A stretch of 64,000 nt of DNA, taken from NCBI GenBank assembly GCA_963575745.1, contig CAUYUJ010003425.1:522097-586096 (forward strand), written 5' to 3'. The position numbers were made by a program, and so were the translations under genes. Origin of the DNA: Prorocentrum cordatum (taxonomy: Eukaryota; Sar; Dinophyceae; Prorocentrales; Prorocentraceae). Below, one piece after another: positions 31,916 to 43,060 of this stretch. How positions within the stretch are numbered: the first letter of the stretch is position 1; each line of letters opens with the position of its first letter. The notes beneath the pieces were generated by a model. That model had not been told where the DNA came from. It ran no database searches and saw only the letters and a program-made list of their open reading frames with translations.

Positions 31916-33390
31916 GCCGCAGCTCTGCAGGGTGGCGAGATTATCCGGCTGTGGTTCTGGCGAGATTTCCGTTTGGTTTTGTAAACTGTTTTGGGGCACG
32001 GCCCACTTCGAAAAATCGCCTTGCTTCGCGAAGCCATATGGTTTCCTAACTGTCAACACGTTATGGACTAGTTGGCGCGACTACAAATGAGAATCGATGG
32101 CGGGGCGCTCGCAGATCGCATCGGTCCACGCACTATAACCAAACGTGCACTGTGCACGGCCGCCAAAAACATCAATCTGCCTGGCGGAAAATTGCAATCG
32201 CAGTCCGGGCAATTGATCGAAAATCGTCTGCCAGGGAACATCGAGCGCGGCTGCGCGTGGCGCGCGTGGGCCCGCACATCGAGAATGTAGCCGCTGCCCC
32301 GCGCAGAAAAGCATTGCTGTCGCGATGCGGGCTACGCAGGTGGATCACCCGCTACTTAATCAGCATCACGATGCACGCGCACCGCGCCCGACTGCGGCCA
32401 AAGCCGCGAAATCAGCAGTGAAATGTTATCAAATATTTCGAACAGCCAAAATTTCCTACAATCAAAAACGATGATGCGCCAAAACTACACGGCGGTCGGC
32501 GTAACCATGATGATACATGCGCTCACAAGGGGCACGTTCGCGGGCACGCAGAATCTCGAGGTTGCAGGAGTTGGTTATTTGTTTACGAGAGGGCGCACGT
32601 GCACGATGGGTGCAAGCATCCCTGCACGATGTCAAAGGAGCCGCAAACCCTTGCGATCCCACGGCGCTGCTGCCAATTAGCTGGACAACAAATGTGCGCA
32701 CTAACACTAATGAGCCACGCAATGCAGTTAATCTCGCCAGACCAGCACATGAATGATCTATTAAATTCTTTATAGAGGGCGGGGGGCCAGCTGCCAAAAC
32801 AACAGCGGCGCGAATAATAACACCAAGTCTTCGCAGGACCAAGAAACGCTCTATTCATCCCTAGGCTGGCGTTCCACGCAATCAATACATCAACATTTAT
32901 TGTATCAGCCCGCGGCCCCGCTACCATGCAACTGTGCTGCGCCGAATGGGCCGCGGGCGCGCGCATGCACTCGGATGCGCATAAGCCGATGGCTACGACG
33001 GGTGAAGGGGCAAACGAGGATGCTGAGAAACACGGCGACGACGACGGCGACGAGGAAAACAAACACGGCGACGACAACGAAAGGTAAGGGGAGGAATGGC
33101 ACGTGAGTGAGCTCAACAGCGCCGCGGGAACCATCTTCGCAAAAGCCTTTCACAGAGGGTGCCCAAACCACGCGGCTGGAGAATGCGCAACCCAGGGCGA
33201 GACAAACAACTGAGACTGAGACGGCGCCGCCGAGGAGAGCGAAGGGAGCGCGAGGCAGGACGAGGAGGACGAGACTGTCCCGGGGATGGGAAGACGATCG
33301 GGGGCAGACTTCCGCAAAGTTTCGCGCCCCGACTGCCGGACAAGACTCGGCCGTGCCAAGCGTGCCGCATGCCTGAAGGCACCAAATGTA
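31916..33390. other. No gene recognised
   Basis: Mixed DNA of lower GC. Frames of 70-200 codons on both strands (for example minus 32583-33134, plus 32072-32290) lack any recognisable motif. A short (GAC)-rich patch lies at 33030-33080. Confidence 0.35.
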
Positions 33391-33394
33391 AAAT

Positions 33395-35240
33395 TTCATT
33401 ATCTGGCCCCAAAAAGCGACAATCTCAACGTGGAATATATGGAAGCGCACACAGAATGCACGACGGCGCGCGCGCGTACGCGCGTCGCGCGCACGATACA
33501 TCGTGTATTCGTTTTTGAACACAGGTCCACGATGTTAGATCGAAAACCCAATGGGGAAAACCCAATGTAGAATTTCATTCTCTGGTCCCAAGGGGCCACC
33601 ATCTCAACGTATAATATCTGAAAACGCACACAAAATGCACGACGGCGCGCGCGCGCGCGCGCGTACGCGCGCGCACAATACATCGTGTAAGCGCTTTATA
33701 CACAGGTCCACGATGTTATATTGAAAACCAAATCGGGCAAACCCAATGTATGTTTTTCTTATATCTGGTCCCAAGAGGCGACCATCTCAACGAGGAATAT
33801 ATGGGAATGCGCGCAGAATGCACGACGGCGCGCGCGCGCGCGTACGCGCGCGCGCACGATGCATCGTGTATGCGTTTTATACACAAGTCCAGAATGTTAA
33901 ATCGAAAACCAAATGGGGAACGCCCAATGTAAAATTTCATTCTCTGGTCCCCAGAGGCGACCATCTGAACGTGGAATTTATGAAAACGCACATAATGCAC
34001 GACGGCGCGCGCGCGCGCGCGCGTACGCGCGCGCACGATACATCGTGCATGGTTTTATACACAGGTCCACGATGTCAAATCGAACACACAATGGGGAAGA
34101 CCAAATGTAATTTTTCGTTCTCTAGCTCCAGGAGGCGACCATCTCAACGTGGAACATATGAAAACGCACACAGAAGTCACGACGGCGCGCGCGCGCGTAC
34201 GCGCGCGCGCACGATACATCGTGTATGCGTTTTATACACAGGTCCACGATGTTAAATCGAAAACCGATGGGGAAACCCAATGTACAAATCCATTCTCTGG
34301 CCCCAAGAGGCGACCAACTCAATGCGGAACATTTGAAACGCACACAGGATGCACGACGGCGCGCGCACAATACATCGTGTAAGCGCTTTATACACAGGTT
34401 CACGATGTTAGATCGAAAACCCAGTGGAGAAAACTCAACGTACAATTTCACTAGTTGGCCCCAAGGGGCGGCAATCTCAATGTGGAATAAATGAAAACGC
34501 GCACAGAATGCACGACGGCGCGCGCGCGCGCGCGTACGCGCGCGCGCTCGCACGATACATCGTGTATGCGTTTTGTTTACAGCTCCACGATGCTAAATCA
34601 AAAAACCAAAAGGGACAACCCAATGTGAGTTTGCATTCTCTGATCCCAAGAGGCGACCATCTCAACGTGGAATCTTGAAAACGCACGCAGATTGCACGAC
34701 GGCGCGCGCGCGCGTATGCGCGCGCGCGCGTACGCGCGTCGCGCGCACGATACATCGTGTATTCGTTTTTGAACACAGGTCCACGATGTTAAATCGAAAG
34801 CCCAATGGGGAAAACGCAATGTCAAATTTCATTCTCTGGTCCCAAGAGGCGACCATCTCAACGTGGAATACATGAAAACGCACACAGAATGCACGACGGC
34901 GCGCGCGCGTCGCGCGCACGATACATAGTATACGATTTATACACAGGCCCACGATGTTAAATCGAACACCAACTCGGGGGAAAAAAACATGTAAACTTTC
35001 ACTCTGGGCCCAAGAGGCGACCACCTCATCGTGGAATGTATAATAGAAACGCACACAGCAGGCGCGACGGCGCGCGCGCGCGTACGCGCGCGCGCACGAT
35101 ACATCGTGTATACGTTTTTATACACAGGTCCACGATGTTAGATCGATAGTAAATTCGGGAAAACCAATGAGAGAACAAAAAAACTTGTCCCAACAGGCGA
35201 CCATCTCAACGTGGAATATATGGAAACGCACACAGAATTC
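33395..35240. repeat. ~180-bp satellite, about 11 units
   Basis: The marker GTCCACGATGTTA occurs near 33525, 33706, 33885, 34065, 34242, 34398, 34582, 34780, 34947 and 35129 (intervals mostly 177-184 bp, extremes 156 and 198). Each unit has a TCAACGTGGAATA block, a CACGACGGCGCGCG(n)TACGCGCG block of alternating purine/pyrimidine and a near-palindrome CACGATACATCGTG. The period is close to 60 codons, so broken peptide repeats appear in frame. Confidence 0.9.
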
Positions 35241-36479
35241 ACGACGGCGCGCACGAAGAGAACGCCCACCGTGCCCCTGGGCAACTTCGCGTTGGAAAAC
35301 ACGCTATGGGCGAGGGGCAAGGCAGCCGTGCGCGCGGCGGCACTGGGCCATTCTGCGCGGGGAAACACGCGATGGGCGAGGGGCAAGGCCGCCGCGCGCG
35401 CGGCGGCCCTGGACAACTCTTCGCGCGGGGAAAAATCCATGGGCGAGAGGCAGGGCCGCCGCGCGCGCGGCGTCCCTGGGCCCACTCTGGCGCGGGGAAC
35501 GCGCGATGTTGTTAGGTCAGGTCCGCCGCGCGCGCGGCGGCCCTGGCCCATTCTGCGTGGGGAAACGCACAGTGCGCGAGGGGCAAGGCCGCCGCGCGCG
35601 CGCGGCGGCCCTGGCCCAGTCTGCGTGGGAAAACAAAACGCACAGTGCGAGGGGCAAGGCCGCCGCGCGCGCGGCGGCCCTGGATCACTCTACACAAGAA
35701 AACACGCTATGGGCGAAGGGCAGGGCCGCCGCGCGCGGCCCAGTCTGCGCGGGGAGACACGCTATGGGCGAGGGGCAATGCTGCCCTGGGCCACCCTGCG
35801 TGGGGAAACACCCTATGGGCGAGAGGCAGGGCCGCCGCGCGCGGCGGCCCGGTGCCATTCTGCGTTGGGAAACAATGCTATGGGCGAGGGCGCGTGCGGC
35901 GCCCTGGGGCCACTTCGCGTGGGAAAACACCCATCGGCGAGGGGCAGGGGCCGCCTGCGCGCCGCGGCGGCCCTCTGCTATTCTGCGCGTGGAAACACGC
36001 TTATGGGCGATGGGCAGGGCCGCCCTGGGCCACTCTTTTTTTTTAAACACAACCATGTGTCGAGGGGCAGGGCCGCCGCCCGCTCCGGCGGCCCTGGGCC
36101 ATTCTTCCGGTGTAAAAAACACTCCGTGTGCGAGGGGCAGGGCCGCCGCGCGCGCGGCGGGGCCTGGGCCATTCTCCGTCGGAAAAAACATTTATATATT
36201 GGCAACAAGCAGAAGGGGGGGGCATTCTGTGTAGGGAACCACGCTATGGGTGAGCGGCAGGGCCGCCCTGGGCCACTCTGCTCAAGGGGAAAACAATATG
36301 GGCGAAGGGCAGGGCCGCCGCGCGCGCGGCGGCCTGTGGCCACCCGCGTGGGAAACACGCCTATGGGCGAGGGGCAGGGCCAAGGCCGCGCGCGCGGCTG
36401 CCCTGAGCCATTCTGCGCGTGGAAAACAACTACGGGCGAGGAACATGGGGCCGCCCTTGTTCCACTCTCGTATATATAT

Positions 36480-36530
36480 ATATATACATATATATTATAT
36501 AATATATAGAATTATATGTCTATATATATC
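36480..36530. repeat. AT-rich patch, (TA)n
   Basis: ATATAT and TATATA words inside the 66-bp array. Confidence 0.8.
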
Positions 36531-36916
36531 CATTCTGCACGGGATGACCAACCCTATGGGCGAGGGGCAGGGCGCCGCGCGCGCGGCGGCTCTGGCCACT
36601 CTGATGGGGACACCGCTTGAGCGAGTGCAAGGGCGCCGCGCGGGGGGGCGCGGCGGCCCTGGGCCATTCTGCGTGGGGAAATCGCTGTATGGGTGAGGGC
36701 AATGCCGCCTTGGGCCGCTCTGCGTAAGAAAAACACGCGATGGGCGGAGGGGCAGGGCCGCCGCGCGCGCGGCGGCCCTGTGCCATTCTGCGCGGGGAAA
36801 ACACGCTATGGGCGAGGGGCAAGGCCACCCGCAGGGCGGCCCTCGGCCATTCTGCGTGGGGAAGCACGCTACGGGTGAGGGGCAAGGCCGCCCTGGGCCA
36901 CTCTGCGTAAGAAAAC

Positions 36917-36948
36917 AAAAAAAAAACATAATAAAACATAACAAAGAG

Positions 36949-37012
<64 letters not shown>

Positions 37013-37160
37013 AAAAAAGAAAAAAAAAAAAAAAGAAAAAAAAATAAAAGAAAAAAAAAAGAATAGAAAAAAAAAAAAAAAAAAAAAAAAAAAGAAAAAA
37101 GCACACAAAAAAATAAACCAAAAAACAAACAAAAAAAGAAAAAAAAAAAAAAACAAAAAG
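36917..37160. other. A-rich low-complexity insertion in the 66-bp array
   Basis: About 244 bp, almost all A, splits one array unit: the left side ends GCGTAAGAAAAC and the right side resumes with CTAACGGGCG. Compare the T-rich insertions at 44896-45164 and 56800-56910. Confidence 0.75.
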
Positions 37161-37624
37161 CTAACGGGCGAAAAGGGCAAGTCCGCCGCACTATCGCTTG
37201 GGACAAAACGCAACTTTTACGGGCGATGGGCCGCGCCGCCGCGCGCGCGCGCGCGCGCGCGGCGGCCCTGGGATACTCTGCGTGGGAAAACACGCCATGG
37301 GCGAGGGGCAGGGCCGCCTCGCTCGCGGCGGCCCTGGGCCACTCTGCGTGGGAAAACACGCTGTGGGCGAGGGGCAAGGCCGCCCTGGGCAACTCTGCAT
37401 AGGAAAACACACTATGGGCGAGGGCCGCCGCGCGCGCGGCGGCCCTGGGCCATTCTGCATGGGAAAACACGCCATGGGCGAGGAGCAGGGCCACCTCCCC
37501 TTGCACCCCGGCCTTCTGGAAGCCGAGAAAAGGGAAAACTGGCGCGTGTGCCCCTGGCCCACCTGGCGACCCAAAATGCTTGCACTCCTCACCGCCGAAC
37601 GGGCGAGCGGAAGCAAAATGCCAG

Positions 37625-37965
37625 ATTTTTTCTAGCCGAAAAAACTGCAGATCACTTCTCACATATCAAAAGTTTTCTGGCCGGGAAAATACGGCTGATC
37701 ATCTTTCGCAGGCCGAAATTTTTCTGCGCGAGAAAACTGCAGACCATTCTTCGCTCATCGAAAGTTTTCGGCGGGAGAAAAAAACGGCGGACGAGTTTTA
37801 TGTGATCACTTTTCCAAGATGCAACGTTTTCTAGGGCGGCCGTCAAATCGGTTGATTTTTCCCCCCGCGCGGGAAAAAATGAGAATTGACGCGGGCGCGC
37901 CAGCGGTGCGGGAAAAACTGAGAATTGACGCGAGCGCGCCAGCGCGGCGGGATTTTTCGGCGGAA
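37625..37965. repeat. ~40-bp repeats with GAAAA/TTTTC words
   Basis: 37625-37800 has diverged ~40-bp units (GCAGATCA, AGTTTTC, GGGAAAA). 37865-37960 has two 42-bp units around GAGAATTGACGCG and GCGCGCCAGCG. Confidence 0.7.
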
Positions 37966-38239
37966 TTGAGCCGACCCACGGAACGCGGCAAACAAACTTG
38001 CGGGAGGGCGCCGCCCGAGCGCGCGCCTGGGGGCCAAACAAGGCAAACATGTCAGCCGATCGCAATTGCGGGCGGCGGAGGGTGTGTTTTGGGAGCCACC
38101 GCAGACCTCCGTCAGAACAACTAACGGAAAACGCAAGCGGCTCAACACGGAGAGAAACGGAATACGTGGACTTCACTTCAGCGCTCCGCAGTGGCGACGG
38201 ATATCTAGAAATGTCTTAGCAGCGCGGCGCGGGGTTTCA

Positions 38240-38885
38240 GACACGCGAGGGCGAAGTGTAGGGCGGCCGCGCACGTGGCGTGCCCTGGGCCACTCTGCGT
38301 GGCAAAACGCGTGAAGGAAGACGGGCAGGGCCGCCGCGCGCGCGCGGCGGCCCCGGGCCACTCTGCGTGGGAAACCATGCTACGGGCGAGGGGCAGGGCC
38401 GCCGCCACTCTGCGTGGGAAACACGCTATGGGCGAGGGGCAAAGCCGCCGCGCGCGTGGCGGCTCTGTGTCATTCTGCGTGGGAAACACGCTATGAGCGC
38501 GGGGCGGAGCCGCCGCGCGCGCGGCGGCCCTGGGCCACTCTGCGTAGGGACACGCGCTATGGGCGAGGGGCAGGGCCGCCGCGCGCGCGGCTGCCCTGGG
38601 CCATGCGCCATTCTGCGCAGGGAAGCACGCTATGGGCGAGGGGCAAGGCCGCCGCGCACGCTGCGGCCCTAGACCATTCTGCGTGGGGAAACACGCTACG
38701 GGCGAGGGGCAGGGCCGCCTCGCGCCGGGCTCATCCTGGGCCATTCTTGCGCGGGGAAACGCGCTATGGGCGTGGGGCCGGGCCGCCGCGCGCGCGGCGA
38801 CCCTGGGCCTCTCTGCGTTGGAAAACACGCTATGGGCGAGGGGCAGGGCCGTGCGCGCGGCGGCCTTGGGCCATTCTCTTGCCTC
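38240..38885. repeat. ~66-bp palindrome-bearing tandem array, block 2
   Basis: About nine further units of the 35.27-kb array, ending abruptly at the purine tract. Confidence 0.9.
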
Positions 38886-38954
38886 GTCGTAGACGGGGCG
38901 GCGGGGCGGTGCTCGAGGCCCGCGCGCTCTCTGAGTCGACGCGGTTGGCCCCGG

Positions 38955-39175
38955 GCGAAGGAGGGGGAGGAGGGGGGGGAGGGGGGGGGGGGGGAGGAGG
39001 GGGCGGGGGGGGGGGTGGGTGAGGAAGGGGGAGGAGGGAGGAGGAGGAGGAGAGGAAGGGGGAGGAGGAGGTAAAGGAACACGAGGGGGGGAGGCTCTTC
39101 CCCCTCCTCTCCCTCCTCCTCCTCCCCCTCCTCCTCTGCCTCCTCTTCCTGCTCATCATTATGATGCCTCCTCTT
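38955..39175. repeat. GGA tract followed by its inverse CCT tract
   Basis: About 130 bp of G/A (GGAGG, G-runs), a short spacer with AACACG, then about 80 bp of C/T (CCTCCTC). The two arms are complementary and could fold back. Confidence 0.85.
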
Positions 39176-39439
39176 TCCCTACTCCCCTCCTGCTACTACT
39201 ACTACTTCCCCTCGTCCTGTCCCCCCTCCTCATCTACCCATCCACCTCTCACTAATCGCAGTTGCCTCATTCTCTTCATTATCCTCGACTTCCGACATCA
39301 TTAACCCCATGCTCACGATAATAAACACTAGGGGATAATAAAGTTCGGGGTTCAGGGGGAGATAATCAAAGTCGCCCACCAGACCTCAGCATAATCTCGA
39401 AGTAAGAGATGATCAAGAGGAGACCAAACCGAGCACGTT

Positions 39440-39790
39440 TTGAGACATCCTTGGCGTTTAGTCTTCGTTAAAATCTCCTCAACAATGGCTTATCTCGCTG
39501 GAGACATCCTCGACAAATCCCTTGTTTCGCTTGAGACATCCACAAACTATTGCTTATTTCGCTTGAGACACCGTCAAACTATTGCTTATTTCGCTTGAGA
39601 CATCCTCGAAATACTTGTGCTTTTCGCTTGAAACATCACCAAACGATTGCTGATTTCGCCTGAACATCCTGAAACTATTGCGTTTTTCGCTTGAGACATC
39701 CTGAAACTATTGCTTATTTCGCTTGAGACACCGTCAAACTATTGCTTATTTCGCTTGAGACATCCTCGAAATAATTGTGTGTTTTTTTGT
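39440..39790. repeat. ~44-bp tandem repeat
   Basis: Units of TTCGCTTGAGACATCC, then GAAACTATTGCTTATT, about 8 copies with small changes. Confidence 0.85.
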
Positions 39791-39879
39791 ATTCTCGAAG
39801 GTCTCATTGTCTGGTTCTGCTCTCTGAGCAGCCATCTGCTTGAGCAGCTCTGCTTCAGCAGCTCACCTTGAGCAGAGAG

Positions 39880-39913
39880 AGATAGTGAGAGAAAGAGGAG
39901 AGAGGGAGGGAGG

Positions 39914-40007
<94 letters not shown>

Positions 40008-40113
40008 GAAAGAGAAAGAGAGAGAGAGAGAGAGAGATAAAAAAAGTAAAGAAAAAAGAAAGAAAGAAAGAAAGAAATAAAGAAATAGAGAGAGAGAGAG
40101 AGGTGAGACTCTC

Positions 40114-40171
<58 letters not shown>
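39880..40171. repeat. (GA)n/(GAAA)n tract then (CT)n, abutting retroelement copy 1
   Basis: Purine-only DNA at 39880-40105, then (CT)n at 40110-40171, directly joined to the 5' end of the retroelement homology (GTGGGCCACCGCG). The GA and CT arms are complementary. Confidence 0.9.
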
Positions 40172-40174
<3 letters not shown>

Positions 40175-43060
40175 GGCCACCGCGTTATCGACCCTGCGGT
40201 TGCGGGTCGCGACGGCTGGGTCATCCTCCACCACGACCATGGCGATACCACTACCAGGCTCTGGGCACCGACCCAAGTCCACGTCAAGGCGGACGACACT
40301 TGGCGCACGGTCATGATCCCAGCGGACCTGGGGCCCCAGTGGATCGAGCGCCATGCAGACGACGCTCGCCTCCCCGCTGAGGTGGTCCGCACTACAGGCC
40401 AGTCCTGGTTCGCCGACGTCTGGCCCTTGTGGGATCGACCCCGACCCCACCCAGACGACGCAGTCACCGACGAGCAAGCGCTCCCGCCCCTACCAGGACG
40501 CTGGACTTGCCTACAGTGCCGATTCCAATGCTGTCAGTATTGTGCTGCCCGCCGCAACACGCCGCTCGGCACCTCGGGCCAACCAACGTGCCCAGACTGC
40601 TCCCTCAGCGGACTACGTGCACTTATGGACTGGTCCACGGACTACTCTTGCAACAGCTGGACGTGTGCGTACAGCACCGACAACAGGGACTCCGACACAT
40701 GCTGCCTCTCCAGCAGGTGCCCCCATCCGCCTCGTCCGCACAGCCTGTTCGACGTCCGTGCCACAGGGATGCCTCCGCACATCCTCGCCCGCCAATACGG
40801 CAACGCGCCAGCCCAGCACGACCTCAAGGAACCCCCCCGAGCGCCTTCAGGCCCCGGGGGGGAGCCTCCACAACCAGGCCAAGCAGGTTACCAGGGTCAA
40901 AGGTATCTACCACCGAGGCCGCGTCGCGTCCTCAAGCAGGGATTGCCCGACGGCACGAGGCGGCCACCTGGGTTCACAGGAACGGGGATGCCTGAAGACC
41001 CGTCTCCCGACCAACCGCTGTGGAGGGAAGGCTACGTGCTCTTCGGCCCCCACCAGGCCCTCAAGGAGGACTTCATCTTCAACAAAACGGTCCGCCGACC
41101 TTACTCCCTAGCCATCACCAACATGCACAGGGATCGTGTCACAGTCAGGACCGTCTGCGAGGCTATCGCCGAGCGCATCCACACTACCCGCACGCGCTGG
41201 CGGGATGTGGTACTGTACTGGGATGCCGAGGGCGGCCCTGGGCCTCAAGCTCTCGACTACGACATGCGACTCTGTGACGCCATGGTGAGTCGTGCCACGA
41301 CCGAAGCCGAGTTGAACCACGACCGCAGCAACCGTGGTAGCTTCTGTCTCTATGGACCAGCGCACCAGCGAGCTGTGAACATCACGGTGCTCCCCGAGCC
41401 GCAGAACATTGACTACGTGGAGCATGTGCGGCGCTACTCACCCGTCGGGGAGACCTACCCAGACCATGCCTTCGAGCACGTCTATCAGGGCTGGCGGCGG
41501 CCCGACGTGCCCACCCTCCTCCCCGACACCCGCCCGCTCTCGAGAGCCGACCAGCAGCGCTACCAACAGCACCAGCAGCGCACCCAGCAGCGCGACCAAC
41601 GCGACGCAGGTCAGCCGAGCACGCCACGCAACCGCTCCCCCGCGCGCGTCCCGACAGGCGACAGCGCGGTGTACGGCGGGGGAGCCGCCCATCACCGTGG
41701 CCCCATTGGCGCCAGGCCCGCGGCGGCAGGAGCAGCCGCCTCCAGCTATGGCCACGCCCCCCACGTCAGGGTGCACCCAGCGGTCTTCGGCTACCCGCGT
41801 GCACGCGTGCAGGCTCCCCCACGGGCCACCTCGCCCGTGCCAGGGTCCACGCGTGCCTGGGGCAATTACCCAGGCCGCCATGACAGCACCGCCAGCTACC
41901 AGCCCGCAGTGGTAACCCCTGCGGCTTCAGCCCAGGGGGCTGCACCAAGCCGAGGCAGGACAGGGCGCCCTGAAGGATGGCGCGAGGCGAACGTGCGTGC
42001 CCGGCAACCGCGCCAACACACGCCCCCGCCAAACGTGGCCGCAGCGCTGCGCCCTACCCAGGCAAAACCTGGCCCCCCTGAGCGCGAGCGGCAGCCGCTC
42101 GTCCCGCTCGTCCTCACGTACACCCAGGCGCACCACAGCGCCTCCCCGCGGCACAGCGAGGGTAGTGCCCACCACGTCAGCCCCCGGCCTGACGCCGTCG
42201 ACCCTGACCAGGCTGCAGCCTCGGCGGCGGGCGGCACAGGCGGCTCCCGCCAGCCCAGCCCAACACCCTGCGCAGCGCCGATCCGCTCCCCGAGCAGGGC
42301 GGACTCTGCGCGCGCTAACGCCCAGGCGACCTCGCCACGTGACCGCCACACGGGCGGGCGCGTCCCGCGCAGCCGGTCCTGCAGCCGCCACAGCTCGCGC
42401 AAGGCCCCTGGGAGCTCCACGTGCTCGCCGCCCCGCGAGACTCAGGCTGATGGCCAAGCCCCCGAGGTGGTGCCACGTTTCGGTGCCAGCGCCATCGAAC
42501 CTGGCCAGGTCGACCTCGAGCCGACGCCGTCCACGGACCTGGAGTTGCCACCGCCCACCCGCGTTGTCGCCCCCATCGACGAGGCGCCGACCTTCGACCC
42601 CTTCAAGAACAAGTACCGCGTCAAGGACCTCGCGGCGGGCTTCGGCGGCGGCTCACCGCTCTCTCCTCAGAGCCACGGCGGCGCCCCCGCCACCTCAGCC
42701 GCTGCCGCGGCAGCGGCGGCCCCGCGTGGAGCCAGCCCTGTCCGCAACGCGTGCCTCACGGCAGCGGGCATGGATGAGGCTCAGCGCCAGGCCGCCGACC
42801 GCGCCGCTCGAGCTGTTCCACCCGACGCTGCTCATCGCGGTACTGACGGGGCGGGCGCGCCGCCGCAGGACGGACCAGCGGTGTCGCGCGCGCAGTATAT
42901 GCGCGCGCGTTGCGCCGCTGCCGCGCCGAGCCGCCGCCGCTGGTTTGCTTTTGTTCTTGTTTTCGGCAGGACGGATCGAGGAGTCGCCTCCCTCTCCCTC
43001 TGCTGCCGTCTCACCTCTCCTCCCCCCGTCCCCCACGGCACAGGAGTGAGGAGGATTTTT
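40172..43060 (+). CDS. Retroelement ORF1, Cys-rich and Pro-rich (copy 1)
   Basis: This is the first part of a frame open to 44158. About 110 residues in comes a cysteine cluster (WTCLQCRFQCCQYCAARR, then C-P-D-C, C-N-S-W-T-C and T-C-C-L-S-S-R-C), likely zinc-binding and RNA- or DNA-contacting, at 40507-40735. Next is a conserved segment containing WREGYVLFGPHQALKEDF and RWRDVVLYWDAEGGPGPQ, followed by a Pro/Ala/Arg-rich linker of ~450 residues and FDPFKNKYRVKDL. The role, as in other non-LTR ORF1 proteins, is presumably binding of element RNA. The first ATG lies in the CT repeat, so translation from it is doubtful. In copy 2 the equivalent ORF1 ends in an overlap with ORF2; here a longer C-run at about 43087 fuses the frames. 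Confidence 0.65.
40832..40862 (+). repeat. Bulged hairpin H1 (GCC/GGC form)
   Basis: Arms CCCCCCCGAG/CCCGGGGGGG (one A.C mismatch), bulged C 40842, GCC 40843-40845, loop TTCA, GGC. Read as APSGPG. The copy 2 counterpart is 57452-57482. Confidence 0.65.
41926..41948 (+). repeat. Bulged hairpin H2
   Basis: Arms CCCCTG/CAGGGG, bulged C 41932, GGC, loop TTCA, GCC. Read as AASAQ. Confidence 0.85.

Larger units (their letters stand above)
35270..37495. repeat. ~66-bp palindrome-bearing tandem array, block 1
   Basis: Units read ACGCTATGGGCGAGGGGCA(G/A)GG, then CCGCCGCGCGCGCGGCGG as a near-perfect palindrome, then CCCTGGGCCA, then TTCTGCGTGGGGAAA. Some units lack the palindrome and read GGCCGCCCTGG (near 36017, 36263, 36887 and 37379). 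The palindrome length varies between units. A-rich DNA interrupts the block at 36917-37160. Confidence 0.9.

Noticed and set aside
33395-35240. CRISPR-like regular repeats
   Set aside because: Units are ~180 bp with no constant repeat/variable spacer pattern, and the sequence is eukaryotic; it is a satellite.
36495-37662. Long minus frames with poly-Phe runs
   Set aside because: They translate the A-rich insertion and the 66-bp palindromic array; no protein-like composition.
38274-39022. Frames encoding repeated GRAGPPRARR- or ARRPCPSPIA-type peptides
   Set aside because: The 66-bp array read in three frames; the peptide repeats have frequent frame breaks.
40103-40171. The first ATG of the 1351-codon frame in the CT repeat
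   Set aside because: It lies outside the homology with copy 2, which starts at about 40173, so it is probably not a native start.
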